Assembly (NCBI GenBank): GCA_963848495.1
Contig: CAWKDV010000004.1
Location: 62,001 to 126,000 of the forward strand
Reading direction: 5' to 3'
DNA: 64,000 nucleotides
From: JAICJR01 sp963848495
GTDB lineage: Bacteria > Actinomycetota > Thermoleophilia > Solirubrobacterales > Thermoleophilaceae
Part shown: positions 44,836 through 52,665 of the stretch, piece after piece
How the letters are laid out: every line of letters begins with the position of its first letter
How positions within the stretch are numbered: the stretch's first letter is position 1
Position numbers and translations under genes: made by a program
The notes under the pieces: model-generated
What the model saw: the letters and a program-made list of their open reading frames with translations, nothing else
The model's database searches: none
What the model was told of the DNA's origin: nothing

Positions 44836-45555
44836 CTACGCGGCGGCGACGAGCTTGTCGGCGAACTCGCCCGGCAGCCCCGCCGCCGCCACCTCCCGCG
44901 CAACAGCGCGCGCGTCGTACTCCACCCGCTCGATCGTCACGTGCAGCTCACCCGGCGCCTCCTCGAGCAGCGCGAACGCGCCACGTGCGTCGCCATCCTT
45001 GGGCTTGCCGACCGAGCCGCAGTTGACGAACCGCACGCCCGCGTAGTCGTGCACCCAGGGCTTGTGGGTGTGGCCGAACACCAGCACCTCGTCGGTCTCC
45101 GCGGCGGCGAGCCGCTCGTAGAGCGAGGCCGGCTTGTCCTCGAAGAGGTACTCGTTGACCTTGCGCGGCGAGCCGTGCACCAGGTGCACGCCGGTGGCAC
45201 CGACCCGGAAGCGGAGGTCGAACGGCAGCTCGCGCATGAAGTCCTTGGACGCCTCTCTCGTGTTGACGAGCGTCCACTCGACCGACTGCTGGCCCAGCTC
45301 GCGGTCGTGCTCGGTGATGTAAGCGCAGCCGCAGTCATGCTCGTCCCGCGCGATCGCATGGTCGTAGTTGCCGTAGATGGTCGGGATCGCGCGCTGCTCG
45401 ATCAGCTCGCACACCTCGTTCGGGTGCGGGCCGTACCCGACCAGATCGCCGCCGCAGTAGATCCGCTCGATGCCGAGCTCGTCGATGCGCGCCAGGGCGG
45501 CCTCGAGCGCCGGCAGGTTGGCGTGAACGTCGGTGATGACCGCGACTCGATCCAT
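44836..45555 (-). CDS. Calcineurin-like metallophosphoesterase in the arsenic operon
   Basis: A 239-residue phosphoesterase. Metal-binding motifs: DVHANLPALEAAL near residue 9, CGGDLVGYGP near 35, YGNYDHAIARDEHDCG near 60, HLVHGSP near 124 and FGHTHKPWVHD near 160. It lies 5 bases downstream of arsC2. Its role with arsenic is not evident; organophosphate or nucleotide hydrolysis is possible. ATG 45555 is chosen because upstream residues are shifted arsC2 sequence. Confidence 0.87.
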   Translation of the reverse strand: MDRVAVITDVHANLPALEAALARIDELGIERIYCGGDLVGYGPHPNEVCELIEQRAIPTIYGNYDHAIARDEHDCGCAYITEHDRELGQQSVEWTLVNTREASKDFMRELPFDLRFRVGATGVHLVHGSPRKVNEYLFEDKPASLYERLAAAETDEVLVFGHTHKPWVHDYAGVRFVNCGSVGKPKDGDARGAFALLEEAPGELHVTIERVEYDARAVAREVAAAGLPGEFADKLVAAA

Positions 45556-45560
45556 GACGA

Positions 45561-46215
45561 TCAGCCTCCCGTGACCACCGGTGCGAGCTGCGAGACGAGC
45601 GCCTCGACGCGCAGCTGGATGTCGTCGCGGACCTGCCGCACCACCTCGACCGGCTGACCGGCCGGGTCGGCGACCTGCCAATCCTCGTAGTGCTTGCCGG
45701 GGTAGACGGGGCAGGCGTCGCCGCAACCCATGGTCACGACCACGTCGGCGGCGCGCACGACCTCATCGGTCAGGGGCTTGGGGAACTCGGTGTGGATGTC
45801 GACGCCGATCTCATCCATGACCCGAACCACGCTCGGCTGGATCTCCTCGCCTGGTAGCGATCCCGCCGAGCGCACGCCGATCCAACCATTCGAGAGGTGA
45901 TGGGTGAGTGCGGCGGCGATCTGCGACCGCCCGGCGGTTCCGCACGCAGACGAACAGCGCCTCCGGATGGGTCTTCTCGACGAGGCCCTCGGCCTGCGCC
46001 AGCGCCCACAGACGGTCTCGCGCGAACCTTCCCGCCATCAACGGAAGGAAGTTCACCACACGGCCGCGGCCGAGCCCCTCGAGCTCCGTATGGCACTCGC
46101 TGAGGAAGCGGGCGATCGTCTCCCGCGACCAGATTCCACGGAACTCCTGGGCGAGGCGTCCAACCTCCCGCTCAAGATTGCGCTCGACGCTGAACTCCGA
46201 CGACTGCTCGCTCAT
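45561..46215 (-). CDS. arsC: Arsenate reductase with N-terminal helical domain (ArsC2), frameshifted
   Basis: Starts at ATG 46213-46215 with an N-terminal helical domain (REVGRLAQEFRGIWSRETIARF) followed by an LMW-phosphatase-type ArsC. The active-site loop is broken: one extra C at 45936/45937 shifts the frame after FVCVRN. Without it the sequence reads NAGRSQIAAAL and joins the downstream frame (SAGSLPGEEIQPSV, MGCGDACPVYP, DWQVADPAG) to the stop at 45561. With the correction the product is about 217 residues. It leads the minus-strand ars operon, divergent from arsR1. The break is probably a sequencing error because the rest is intact. Confidence 0.85.
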
Positions 46216-46253
46216 GGCCACCCTCCTCCTCGTGCCGCGGCGCATCGTATCCA

Positions 46254-46282
46254 TTGACACCTCTCGATTCAATAGATAGCCT
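46254..46282 (+). promoter_or_regulatory. Promoter of arsR1-arsM, probably leaderless
   Basis: TTGACA (46254-46259), a 17-base spacer and TAGCCT (46277-46282) fit an actinobacterial promoter. The expected start site falls at the ATG of arsR1 (46290), so the transcript may be leaderless. No ribosome-binding site is seen before this ATG. Inferred by eye. Confidence 0.6.
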
Positions 46283-46283
46283 T

Positions 46284-46303
46284 AAATCGATGACCGTCGA
46301 TTT
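46284..46303. promoter_or_regulatory. ArsR operator-like palindrome over the arsR1 start
   Basis: A perfect inverted repeat AAATCGA-N6-TCGATTT spans the start codon and expected transcription start. A further TCGATT lies at 46264-46269. Binding of ArsR here would block both the leaderless message and possibly the divergent arsC2 promoter. Confidence 0.65.
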
Positions 46304-46643
46304 GGAGCTCGTTCCCAAGCAGAAGCGGGCCGCCGGTGAGCCTTGTTGCGAGCCGGTGGTCTACCCGGACGTGGAGCGCGAGCACGCGACGCGCATGGCG
46401 GAGGTGGCGAAGGCCCTCGGCGACCCGATCCGGCTCCAGCTCGTCGATGTCTTGCGCAAGCACGCAGGCAAGGTCTGCGTCTGCGAGCTGGTGCCCCTCT
46501 TCGACGTCTCCCAGCCCACACTCTCGCACCACCTCAAGAAGCTGCGGGATGCCGGGATCGTCGACTCCGAGCGCCGCGGCCTGTGGGCCTACTACTACGT
46601 CCTCCCCGACGCTTTGAAGGAGCTTTCGACGTGGCTGACATGA
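46290..46643 (+). CDS. arsR: ArsR-family repressor (ArsR1)
   Basis: A 117-residue winged-helix repressor. The N-terminal pair Cys19-Cys20 (GEPCCEP) and KVCVCELVPLF (Cys63, Cys65) are placed to bind arsenite, similar to the three-cysteine site known in Corynebacterium ArsR. The recognition helix is VSQPTLSHHLKKL. A longer upstream frame (46254) would include promoter elements, so ATG 46290 is preferred. It overlaps arsM as ATGA. Confidence 0.93.
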   Translation: MTVDLELVPKQKRAAGEPCCEPVVYPDVEREHATRMAEVAKALGDPIRLQLVDVLRKHAGKVCVCELVPLFDVSQPTLSHHLKKLRDAGIVDSERRGLWAYYYVLPDALKELSTWLT

Positions 46644-47392
46644 CCGACTACATCCGCGAGAGCGTACGCGAGCGGTATGCCGCCGCCGCGCGGCAAGTCG
46701 CAGGACAGACGGGCGAAGGCTGCTGCAGCAGCTCGGCCGGCTGCAGAACCGCCGAGAAGGCGGACTTCTTCGGCGGCCACCTCTACGACCAGGTCGACAC
46801 CGCGGGCGTCCCCCAGGCCGCGGTGACCGCCTCCCTCGGCTGCGGAGTCCCAACCACTGTCGCCGACCTGGACGACGGCGAGATCGTGCTCGACCTCGGC
46901 TCTGGCGCAGGCGCCGATGTGCTCATCTCCGCCCGTCGCGTCGGCCCCACCGGCAGGGCCATCGGGCTCGACATGACCGACGAGATGCTCGAGCTCGCGC
47001 ACAGGAATGCTGCCGAAGCCGGCGTCGGCAACGTCGAGTTCCTGAAGGGCTACCTCGAAGACATCCCCCTCCCCGACGAGAGCGTCGACGTGGTGATCTC
47101 CAACTGCGTGATCAACCTCTCGGGCGACAAGCCCAAGGTGCTCCGCGAGACCGCACGCGTGCTGCGGTCCGGCGGTCGCATCGCCGTCTCGGACGTGATC
47201 CGCGATTCCGACATGGACGATGCCACCCGCGCCGACATGCAGGAGTGGACCGGCTGCGTCGCCGGCGCCCTCACGCGCGACGAGTTCGAGCAGGCGCTGA
47301 CCGCCGCAGGGCTCACGGACATCGAGATCACCGAGACCCACCGCGTCCACACACACGCCGGCTCGGCGATCATCCGCGCCCGCAAGCCGTGA
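46640..47392 (+). CDS. arsM: Arsenite S-adenosylmethionine methyltransferase
   Basis: A 250-residue class I methyltransferase that adds methyl groups to arsenite. The SAM site is LDLGSGAGADVL near residue 84. The three conserved cysteines of ArsM are visible: Cys68 (SLGCGVPT), Cys156 (ISNCVINL) and Cys206 (WTGCVAG). The N terminus has a CCSSSAGC cluster. It overlaps arsR1 by 4 bases and is co-transcribed. Confidence 0.94.
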   Translation: MTDYIRESVRERYAAAARQVAGQTGEGCCSSSAGCRTAEKADFFGGHLYDQVDTAGVPQAAVTASLGCGVPTTVADLDDGEIVLDLGSGAGADVLISARRVGPTGRAIGLDMTDEMLELAHRNAAEAGVGNVEFLKGYLEDIPLPDESVDVVISNCVINLSGDKPKVLRETARVLRSGGRIAVSDVIRDSDMDDATRADMQEWTGCVAGALTRDEFEQALTAAGLTDIEITETHRVHTHAGSAIIRARKP

Positions 47393-47518
47393 GCGATGAC
47401 CTGAGCGCGACCTGATCGACTTCGTGCTCGCGTCGCTGATGGTTGCCGAGGAGGGCATCACGACGTAGTTGTCCACACCACCGCTGCGGCGCTTCACGGT
47501 CATCCCTCCCCACGTTTA

Positions 47519-47535
47519 CATCGATAACCGTCGAA
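47519..47535. promoter_or_regulatory. Second ArsR-type operator in front of the permease
   Basis: ATCGATAACCGTCGA (47520-47534) matches ATCGATGACCGTCGA at the arsR1 start in 14 of 15 positions and lies 30 bases before the permease GTG. It suggests that ArsR1, or ArsR2 encoded downstream, controls this operon too. Confidence 0.6.
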
Positions 47536-47563
47536 GGAATGACCGGGAACCCTTCGAGCCGCC

Positions 47564-48646
47564 GTGTCCACGCTTGACCCCGCCGCCCCGCTTGCGGGAG
47601 CCGCGCCGCGAGCCGCAGCCCGGCCGCGCGTATGGTGGCTCCGGCTGCTCGGATTGCCGCTCGCGCTCGCGCTGCTCGTGGGAGCGATCAGGGCGCTCGC
47701 GCCGCTGTGGGACTGGCTCCTCGGCGACGTAGCCGGGCTCGACCTGCACGACCGGCTCGGCGAGTCGCTGCGCTTCTTCTTCTACGACTCGACCAAGATC
47801 GCGCTGCTGCTGGCGGCGATCGTGTTCGCGGTCGCACTGCTGCGCTCGTTCATGTCCGTCGAGCGCACGCGCGCGCTGCTCGGCGGCCGCCGGGAGGGTG
47901 TCGGCAACGCAATGGCGGCCGGCCTCGGCGTCGCCACGCCTTTCTGCTCCTGCTCGGCGGTGCCCGCCTTCATCGGCTTCGTTTCGGCCGGGGTGCCGCT
48001 CGGGGTGACGCTGTCGTTCCTGATAGCGAGCCCCCTGGTGAACGAGGTGGCGGTGGTGCTGCTGTTCGGCCTGTTCGGCTTCGCGGTGGCAGCGCTCTAC
48101 GTCGTCTCGGGGCTCACGATCGCGATCGTCGCCGGCGTCGTCCTCGGACGCATGGGGCTTGAGCGCCATGTCGAGCCGTTCGTGTTCGAGACCCACATGC
48201 CCATCGGCGTGGACCCCGCCGCCGGGCTCAACTGGGCGGCGCGCGTCGCCTACGCGCGCGGGGAGGTGCGCTCGATCCTCGGCCGCGTTTGGCCGTACTT
48301 GCTGGCGGGCATCGCGCTCGGCGCGGTCATCCACGGCTGGGTGCCCCAGGACGCGCTCGCGTCGATCGCCGGTTCGGACAACCCGCTGGCGGTTCCGGCC
48401 GCGGTGCTGATGGGCGTACCCCTCTACTCGAACGCCGCCGGGGTGCTGCCCCTGATCGAGGCGTTGCATGCCAAGGGCGTCGCGATGGGCACGCTGCTCG
48501 CGTTCATGATGGCCGTGGTCGCGCTCTCGCTGCCCGAGATGGTGCTGCTGCGGCGCGTGCTAAAGGTGCGGCTGATCGCCATCTGGGCGGCGACCGTCGC
48601 CGTGTCGATCACCGCCGTCGGCTTCCTCTTCAACCTCGTTCTCTGA
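47564..48646 (+). CDS. Permease of the DUF318/ArsP type
   Basis: A 360-residue membrane protein with about eight segments. The family signature ATPFCSCSAVPAFIGF near residue 125 and the second half motif GVPLYSNAAGVLPLIEAL near 284 are present. ArsP members export trivalent methylarsenicals; others act on different metals. Its neighbours (ArsR2, CxxC mini-thioredoxin and nearby arsM) favour an ArsP-like role with ArsM product. The GTG start is a few bases after the operator-like site. Confidence 0.88.
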   Translation: MSTLDPAAPLAGAAPRAAARPRVWWLRLLGLPLALALLVGAIRALAPLWDWLLGDVAGLDLHDRLGESLRFFFYDSTKIALLLAAIVFAVALLRSFMSVERTRALLGGRREGVGNAMAAGLGVATPFCSCSAVPAFIGFVSAGVPLGVTLSFLIASPLVNEVAVVLLFGLFGFAVAALYVVSGLTIAIVAGVVLGRMGLERHVEPFVFETHMPIGVDPAAGLNWAARVAYARGEVRSILGRVWPYLLAGIALGAVIHGWVPQDALASIAGSDNPLAVPAAVLMGVPLYSNAAGVLPLIEALHAKGVAMGTLLAFMMAVVALSLPEMVLLRRVLKVRLIAIWAATVAVSITAVGFLFNLVL

Positions 48647-48662
48647 CCGAAAGGAACACGCC

Positions 48663-48902
48663 ATGACCATCACCGTCCTCGGACCCGGCTGCAAGGGCTG
48701 CGCCGCGCTCGCCGACGCTACCCACACCGCCGTCACCCAGCTCGGCTTCGACGCCGAGATCGAGAAGGTCACCGACTATGCCGAGATCGCCCGCGTAGGA
48801 GTCATGTCCACCCCGGCACTTGCGATCGACGGCAAGCTCGTCATGTCGGGCCGGGTGCCGACCGTCGAGCAGCTGAAGGATCTGCTCTCAGGCGCCGTCT
48901 GA
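48663..48902 (+). CDS. Small thioredoxin-fold redox protein (CKGC)
   Basis: A 79-residue thioredoxin-like protein with motif GPGCKGCAAL near residue 8 and cis-proline region VMSTPALAIDG. Such mini-thioredoxins are often paired with DUF318 permeases. It has a clear ribosome-binding site (GAAAGGA) and shares one base with the downstream arsR2 start (TGATG). Confidence 0.9.
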   Translation: MTITVLGPGCKGCAALADATHTAVTQLGFDAEIEKVTDYAEIARVGVMSTPALAIDGKLVMSGRVPTVEQLKDLLSGAV

Positions 48903-49255
48903 TGCTCGAGCTCGAAATCACGCCCAAGCGCAAGCGCCCCGCCGGGGACCCTTGCGACTGCTCACCGGTGATACCGGCCCTGGAAGAGGCAAAAGCGGCT
49001 CGGCTGGTCGCAGTCGCGAAGGCGCTGGCCGATCCGGTCCGGCTGCGACTGGTCGACGTCTTGCGCGACCACCCTGGCAAGGTCTGCCCCTGCGAGCTGG
49101 TGCCGCTGTTCGGGATCTCCCAGCCAACGATCAGCCACCATCTCAAGGTGCTCAAGGACGCCGGCGTGCTGCAGAGCGAGAAGCACGGCCTGTTCGTCTA
49201 CTACTACGTCGCGCCCGGGGCGCTCGACGAGCTGGCGGGCTGGATGCTCGCCTAG
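48902..49255 (+). CDS. ArsR-family repressor (ArsR2)
   Basis: A 117-residue winged-helix protein, close to ArsR1 throughout. The cysteines are Cys18 and Cys20 (GDPCDC) and Cys62 and Cys64 (VCPCEL). The recognition helix is ISQPTISHHLKVL. It lies last in the permease operon, so this operon may be self-controlled. The spacing of the first cysteine pair (CxC rather than CC) differs from ArsR1, perhaps tuning metal preference. Confidence 0.92.
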   Translation: MLELEITPKRKRPAGDPCDCSPVIPALEEAKAARLVAVAKALADPVRLRLVDVLRDHPGKVCPCELVPLFGISQPTISHHLKVLKDAGVLQSEKHGLFVYYYVAPGALDELAGWMLA

Positions 49256-49267
49256 ATCGGCACGGCT

Positions 49268-49501
49268 TCAGTCGGCGCGCTGCTCGTCGGCTTGTCCTCG
49301 GCGTTCCAGCAGTTCGAGGATCCGGTCGGTGTTCTGGCGGATGGCGTTGATGTTGCGGAACATCCACTTCGGCGGCGCGTCATCGGGCATCCGCTCGATC
49401 ATCTTCCCGAAGTCCATGCTGCCGCAGTGCGAGGCGCCGCGCCGCACCAGCACCGCCACGCTCACCGCAGCGAGCCCCGCGACCGCGTAACGCTTGCTCA
49501 T
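49268..49501 (-). CDS. Small hypothetical protein after the ars locus
   Basis: A 77-residue protein with a hydrophobic N terminus (RYAVAGLAAVSVAVLVRRG) followed by a charged helical part (FRNINAIRQNTDRILELLERR). ATG 49501 has AGGAGGTAC upstream. Possibly a membrane-tethered coiled-coil peptide. No family recognised. It is convergent with arsR2, 13 bases apart. Confidence 0.7.
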   Translation of the reverse strand: MSKRYAVAGLAAVSVAVLVRRGASHCGSMDFGKMIERMPDDAPPKWMFRNINAIRQNTDRILELLERRGQADEQRAD

Positions 49502-49687
49502 GATCTGTACCTCCTCTCGGCCGGCCAGGTCAAGCATCGAGCACCCGCCGGCGTACGCCATCGGGGATTGCCCTCGTCTGCTTGCGGCTGACTACTGCGG
49601 GGCGCGTGGTTGTTCGGTGGCGCCGGGGATCGCGCCAAGCGCAACTTCCCCTCTTCGTTGAGTTTCCGCTCAATGGAAGGGAGAACC

Positions 49688-50206
49688 ATGCGCCGACACA
49701 TCACCTACGCCAACGTCGTGTCCACACTCGCGCTCTTCGTCGTGCTGGGCGGCGGCGCCTATGCAGTGACGGGCCGGCCCACCGCCGATGGCGTCATCCA
49801 CGGCTGCGTCGCCGCCAACGGAACGCTGCGGATCGTCGGGAACTCGCACGCCTGCCACAGGGCGCGCGGCCACGGCAAGAGCCGGATCCCGGGCGAGAGC
49901 CCGATCAGCTGGAACCGGCAGGGCCCCACCGGACCGCCAGGGAAGGACGCGCTCGCGAACCTGGTCGTCCGCACGGGCTTCCCGCCGGGCGATGGGTTCA
50001 CGGCGACCAACGGCTATGCCTACTGCCAGCCGGGCGAGCGAGCCGTCGGTGGCGGCACTCGCAACAACAACAACCAGCCGCTCGTGGCGTCATTCCCAAC
50101 GGTGGACAACTTCAGCGCGCCGGACGGCGCCACCCCGACCGGCTGGGAGGTCTTCACCTCGACAGCCACCAATCCGATCGCCATGGTGATCTGCGCCTCG
50201 CCGTGA
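49688..50206 (+). CDS. Secreted surface-type protein with YANV leader
   Basis: A 172-residue exported protein. The leader (TYANVVSTLALFVVLGGGAYA) is the one common to many Thermoleophilia surface proteins. It has a short collagen-like GPTGPPGKD stretch and a C-terminal beta-rich domain with YCQPGERAVGGGTRNNNN. A ribosome-binding site (GGAAGGGAG) lies before ATG 49688. The leader is shared with the protein at 62794. Function unknown. Confidence 0.8.
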   Translation: MRRHITYANVVSTLALFVVLGGGAYAVTGRPTADGVIHGCVAANGTLRIVGNSHACHRARGHGKSRIPGESPISWNRQGPTGPPGKDALANLVVRTGFPPGDGFTATNGYAYCQPGERAVGGGTRNNNNQPLVASFPTVDNFSAPDGATPTGWEVFTSTATNPIAMVICASP

Positions 50207-50212
50207 GACGGG

Positions 50213-50509
50213 CTAGTGCAACGCGTGCGCGACACGCATGACGAGGATCACGGCGTACGTGAGACCGAGCAGATGCCGAAACCAGTTGACCCCGTGGACC
50301 AGCTCCTCATAGGCCCAGATCGTCATCGCCAGGTAGGCGACCGACTGGAGGTAGGGGTGCTGCGCTCCATGCACGAGCGCTGCTGCCTGGCCGGCGACGA
50401 AGGCGATGATGAGCGGCAGGTTGGGGAACTGAACGATCGGAAAACGGCGCGGGAAGCCGAGCTGTGTCAGACGCTTGTACGCCGCCCATTGAGTTCCGAT
50501 GACCGTCAT
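50213..50509 (-). CDS. Small membrane protein, unknown
   Basis: A 98-residue protein with two or three hydrophobic segments (LPLIIAFVAGQAAALVHG; SVAYLAMTIWAYEELV; HLLGLTYAVILVMRVAHAL). No family recognised. An alternative start lies 14 codons upstream. It is convergent with the surface protein gene, 7 bases apart. Confidence 0.72.
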   Translation of the reverse strand: MTVIGTQWAAYKRLTQLGFPRRFPIVQFPNLPLIIAFVAGQAAALVHGAQHPYLQSVAYLAMTIWAYEELVHGVNWFRHLLGLTYAVILVMRVAHALH

Positions 50510-50666
50510 TCGCGCAGGGCGGACGCCGGCGGGGACCAGCCACCCCTTCACAGATCAAGACGTCCCGGGGCAGCAATTGCTTCCTACCGGCCGAACGTGC
50601 CGACAGCACATTCGGCCGGAATGGATGTTCGACGATCGCGCGCCGCGTCGATCGCAACGACGAGCT

Positions 50667-51122
50667 CTACGCTGTCGCCGCCTCGAGGGCCTCGTCGCTG
50701 AGCTCGTGGGACTCGGGCGTGCCGCCAAGCTGGGTCAGTTCCTGGGAGATCGCCGGTGCGGTGTCGAAGTGCGCCAGCACGCCGACGGCTGCCTTGCCGT
50801 CGTGCAGCTCAACGGTCAGCCGCGCCTTGTCGGCATCGGTCAATCCCAGGTTCTTGTGGTGGAGTGCGCCAACGGCCGCGCCGCCGGCAACGCCGACGCC
50901 CAGGCCGACCGGCCCCAGCAGACTGAGCACGCCTCCGATGGCGGCGCCCTTGCCGGTGCTGCGCTTGCCCACCTTGTCCTGCTTGAGCTTGCCGGAGGAA
51001 TCCAGGGCCAGAATCCCGATGGCGTCGCCATCAGCGATCCCCGACTCCTTCATTGCTACTGCAGCCTTGTCGGCCGCGACCTCATCTGGAAAGACTCCGA
51101 GTATGAGTTGCCGGTCTGACAT
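50667..51122 (-). CDS. DUF1269-like protein
   Basis: A 151-residue protein. The sequence (LILGVFPDEVAADKAAVAM, then a glycine-rich GAAIGGVLSLLGPVGLGVGVAGGAAVGAL and LTVELHDGKAAVGVLAHF) matches the pattern of DUF1269-type proteins: a ferredoxin-like fold with a glycine-zipper segment. Often stress-related and perhaps membrane-attached. ATG 51122 has a ribosome-binding site (GGGACG) at a usual distance. Confidence 0.72.
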   Translation of the reverse strand: MSDRQLILGVFPDEVAADKAAVAMKESGIADGDAIGILALDSSGKLKQDKVGKRSTGKGAAIGGVLSLLGPVGLGVGVAGGAAVGALHHKNLGLTDADKARLTVELHDGKAAVGVLAHFDTAPAISQELTQLGGTPESHELSDEALEAATA

Positions 51123-51230
51123 TGGTACGTCCCTTCCACACCGATTCGGGGCATGTGCGGTGCTGGGCTGAACAATCCAGGGATTCGACCCGACGCACAT
51201 CGCCCGTTTGGGATGACTTCTCCTGCTCGC

Positions 51231-51370
51231 GAATGGGCGGCCCGGCCCGCCCATTCTCAGGGCAGCGAAAACCAAGCCATGCAAGGACGCAGGGGTCTCG
51301 ATAGTGCTCCGCACATCGAGACCCCGAGGACGCAGCAGGGCGCCGGTTTGCAGCGCCCTGAGAATGGGCG
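51231..51370. repeat. Nested inverted repeats next to tRNA-Val
   Basis: A 10-base hairpin (GAATGGGCGG / CCGCCCATTC, 51231-51256), an outer 16-base perfect inverted repeat (51248-51263 and 51355-51370) whose right arm enters the tRNA 3' end, and an inner 11-base perfect hairpin (GGGGTCTCGAT / ATCGAGACCCC, 51292-51325). Confidence 0.8.
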
Positions 51371-51437
51371 GTACTGGGCTCGAACCAGTGACCCCCAGCT
51401 TGTCGAGCTGGTGCTCTCCCAACTGAGCTAACCGCCC
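51365..51437 (-). tRNA. tRNA-Val (GAC)
   Basis: The minus strand folds into a full cloverleaf: acceptor GGGCGGT/ACCGCCC, D-arm GCTC/GAGC, anticodon stem CCAGC/GCTGG with loop TCGACAA (anticodon GAC), and T-arm ACTGG-TTCGAGC-CCAGT. Discriminator A; CCA is not encoded. Confidence 0.96.
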
Positions 51438-51485
51438 TTGGCGGGGGCGAGCATAGCAATGGCCCGCGCCCGTCTCCAGGGGTGT

Positions 51486-52481
51486 TCAGACGCCCACAGG
51501 GGTGCCCGCCGGGGGCTTCACCGGGGCGGTCTCCGCCTCCGGCAGCGCCCCGCGCGCCCGCATCGCGATCTCGAACGTCTGACGCGTGGTGTGCTCTGGG
51601 TGCCAGCCGACCGACTTGAGCTTCTCCGTCGAGACGACCCAGGGGTGGATGGCGAAGTGCAGGTTGCCGGGAGGCGTCTCCGACTGGTGCAGCTTCCACA
51701 TCAGGCCGCCGAGCTTCCAGGCGACCTTCAGGGGCACCTTCCGGCGCTTGGCGCCGAGCACGTCGGTGCACTCGTCGATCGTCATCGTGCCGTCGCCGGC
51801 GATGTTGTAAGCGCCCGCGTGGCGGCCGTCGAGCAGCAGCATCAGCCCCTCCACGAGGTCGTCCTCGTGGACGAACTGCATCGGCGTGTCGCCGTGCCCG
51901 AGGTCCATCTGGAACGGCTGGTCGGTGAACAGCCGCACGATGTAGTTGTCGACGTTCGGGCCGAGCACGATGCACGGCCGCACGATCGTCATCACCCGCT
52001 CAGGGTTGCGCAGCGCCCAGAGCTGGCAGAGGCGGTCGCACTCGGCCTTGTCGCGCGCGTACTCGAAGTCGGGCACTCCGCGCACCGGGTGCTCCTCGGT
52101 CATCGGCACCGGGTTGTCGGCGAAGGCGCCGTAGGCGGTGGCGGACGAGGTGACGAGCACCTGCTGCACGCCGGCGGACTCGGCCGCCTCGAGCACGTTC
52201 TGCGTGCCGCCCACGTCGACCTGGTACATGCGGTCGGCGTCGTGGATCGGGTTGAGCAGGAAGGCGAGGTGGATGAGCACGTCGGGGCGCTCGCGCTCGA
52301 TCGTCTCGCGCACGCGCGCCTTGTCGCTCACGTCCAGCTCCTGATAGCGCACGCCGGGCCGGTGGCTGCGCGGCGGGCGGATGTCGCACACGACGATGTG
52401 CTCGGTGTCCTCACGCTGGCTGAGCCGGTCCACGAGCCGGCTGCCGATGTAGCCCGACCCTCCGGTGACGAGGTAGCGCAT
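51486..52481 (-). CDS. NAD-dependent epimerase/dehydratase (extended SDR)
   Basis: A 331-residue extended short-chain dehydrogenase. N-terminal Rossmann motif VTGGSGYIGSRL; the catalytic serine is in LVTSSATAYG, and the tyrosine/lysine pair lies in FEYARDKAE (YxxxK). The late EDDLVEGLMLLLDGRHAGAYNIAG is typical of nucleotide-sugar epimerases. It probably acts on a sugar nucleotide or a similar substrate. Upstream, at 52533-52560, lies a strong hairpin. Confidence 0.88.
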   Translation of the reverse strand: MRYLVTGGSGYIGSRLVDRLSQREDTEHIVVCDIRPPRSHRPGVRYQELDVSDKARVRETIERERPDVLIHLAFLLNPIHDADRMYQVDVGGTQNVLEAAESAGVQQVLVTSSATAYGAFADNPVPMTEEHPVRGVPDFEYARDKAECDRLCQLWALRNPERVMTIVRPCIVLGPNVDNYIVRLFTDQPFQMDLGHGDTPMQFVHEDDLVEGLMLLLDGRHAGAYNIAGDGTMTIDECTDVLGAKRRKVPLKVAWKLGGLMWKLHQSETPPGNLHFAIHPWVVSTEKLKSVGWHPEHTTRQTFEIAMRARGALPEAETAPVKPPAGTPVGV

Positions 52482-52532
52482 GCGGGTTCTCCCCCTGTTT
52501 GGCTGGACAGCCAGGATCCTACCCCCGAGCGC

Positions 52533-52560
52533 AAAAGGGGCCCCATGAAGGGGCCCCCTG
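52533..52560 (-). terminator. Orphan hairpin with T-run before the epimerase gene
   Basis: GGGGCCCC, 5 bases, GGGGCCCC, then TTTT on the minus strand. The position is odd: no minus-strand gene lies upstream, so it could attenuate a long leader of the epimerase gene or block antisense transcription. Confidence 0.5.
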
Positions 52561-52665
52561 GACGTGCCGCCAGCGGCAATGGGTATTGGCTGGCTCGTCA
52601 GTCCTTGCTCGCTTCATCGGCAGGCGGGCCGCTGACTTGAGCGGACGGCGCTACAGTCGGCCGCC

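Noticed and set aside
47406..47468. Short coding-like stretch RDLIDFVLASLMVAEEGITT before the permease
   Set aside because: Only 20 codons between stops and no start or family; could be a gene remnant but cannot be supported as one.
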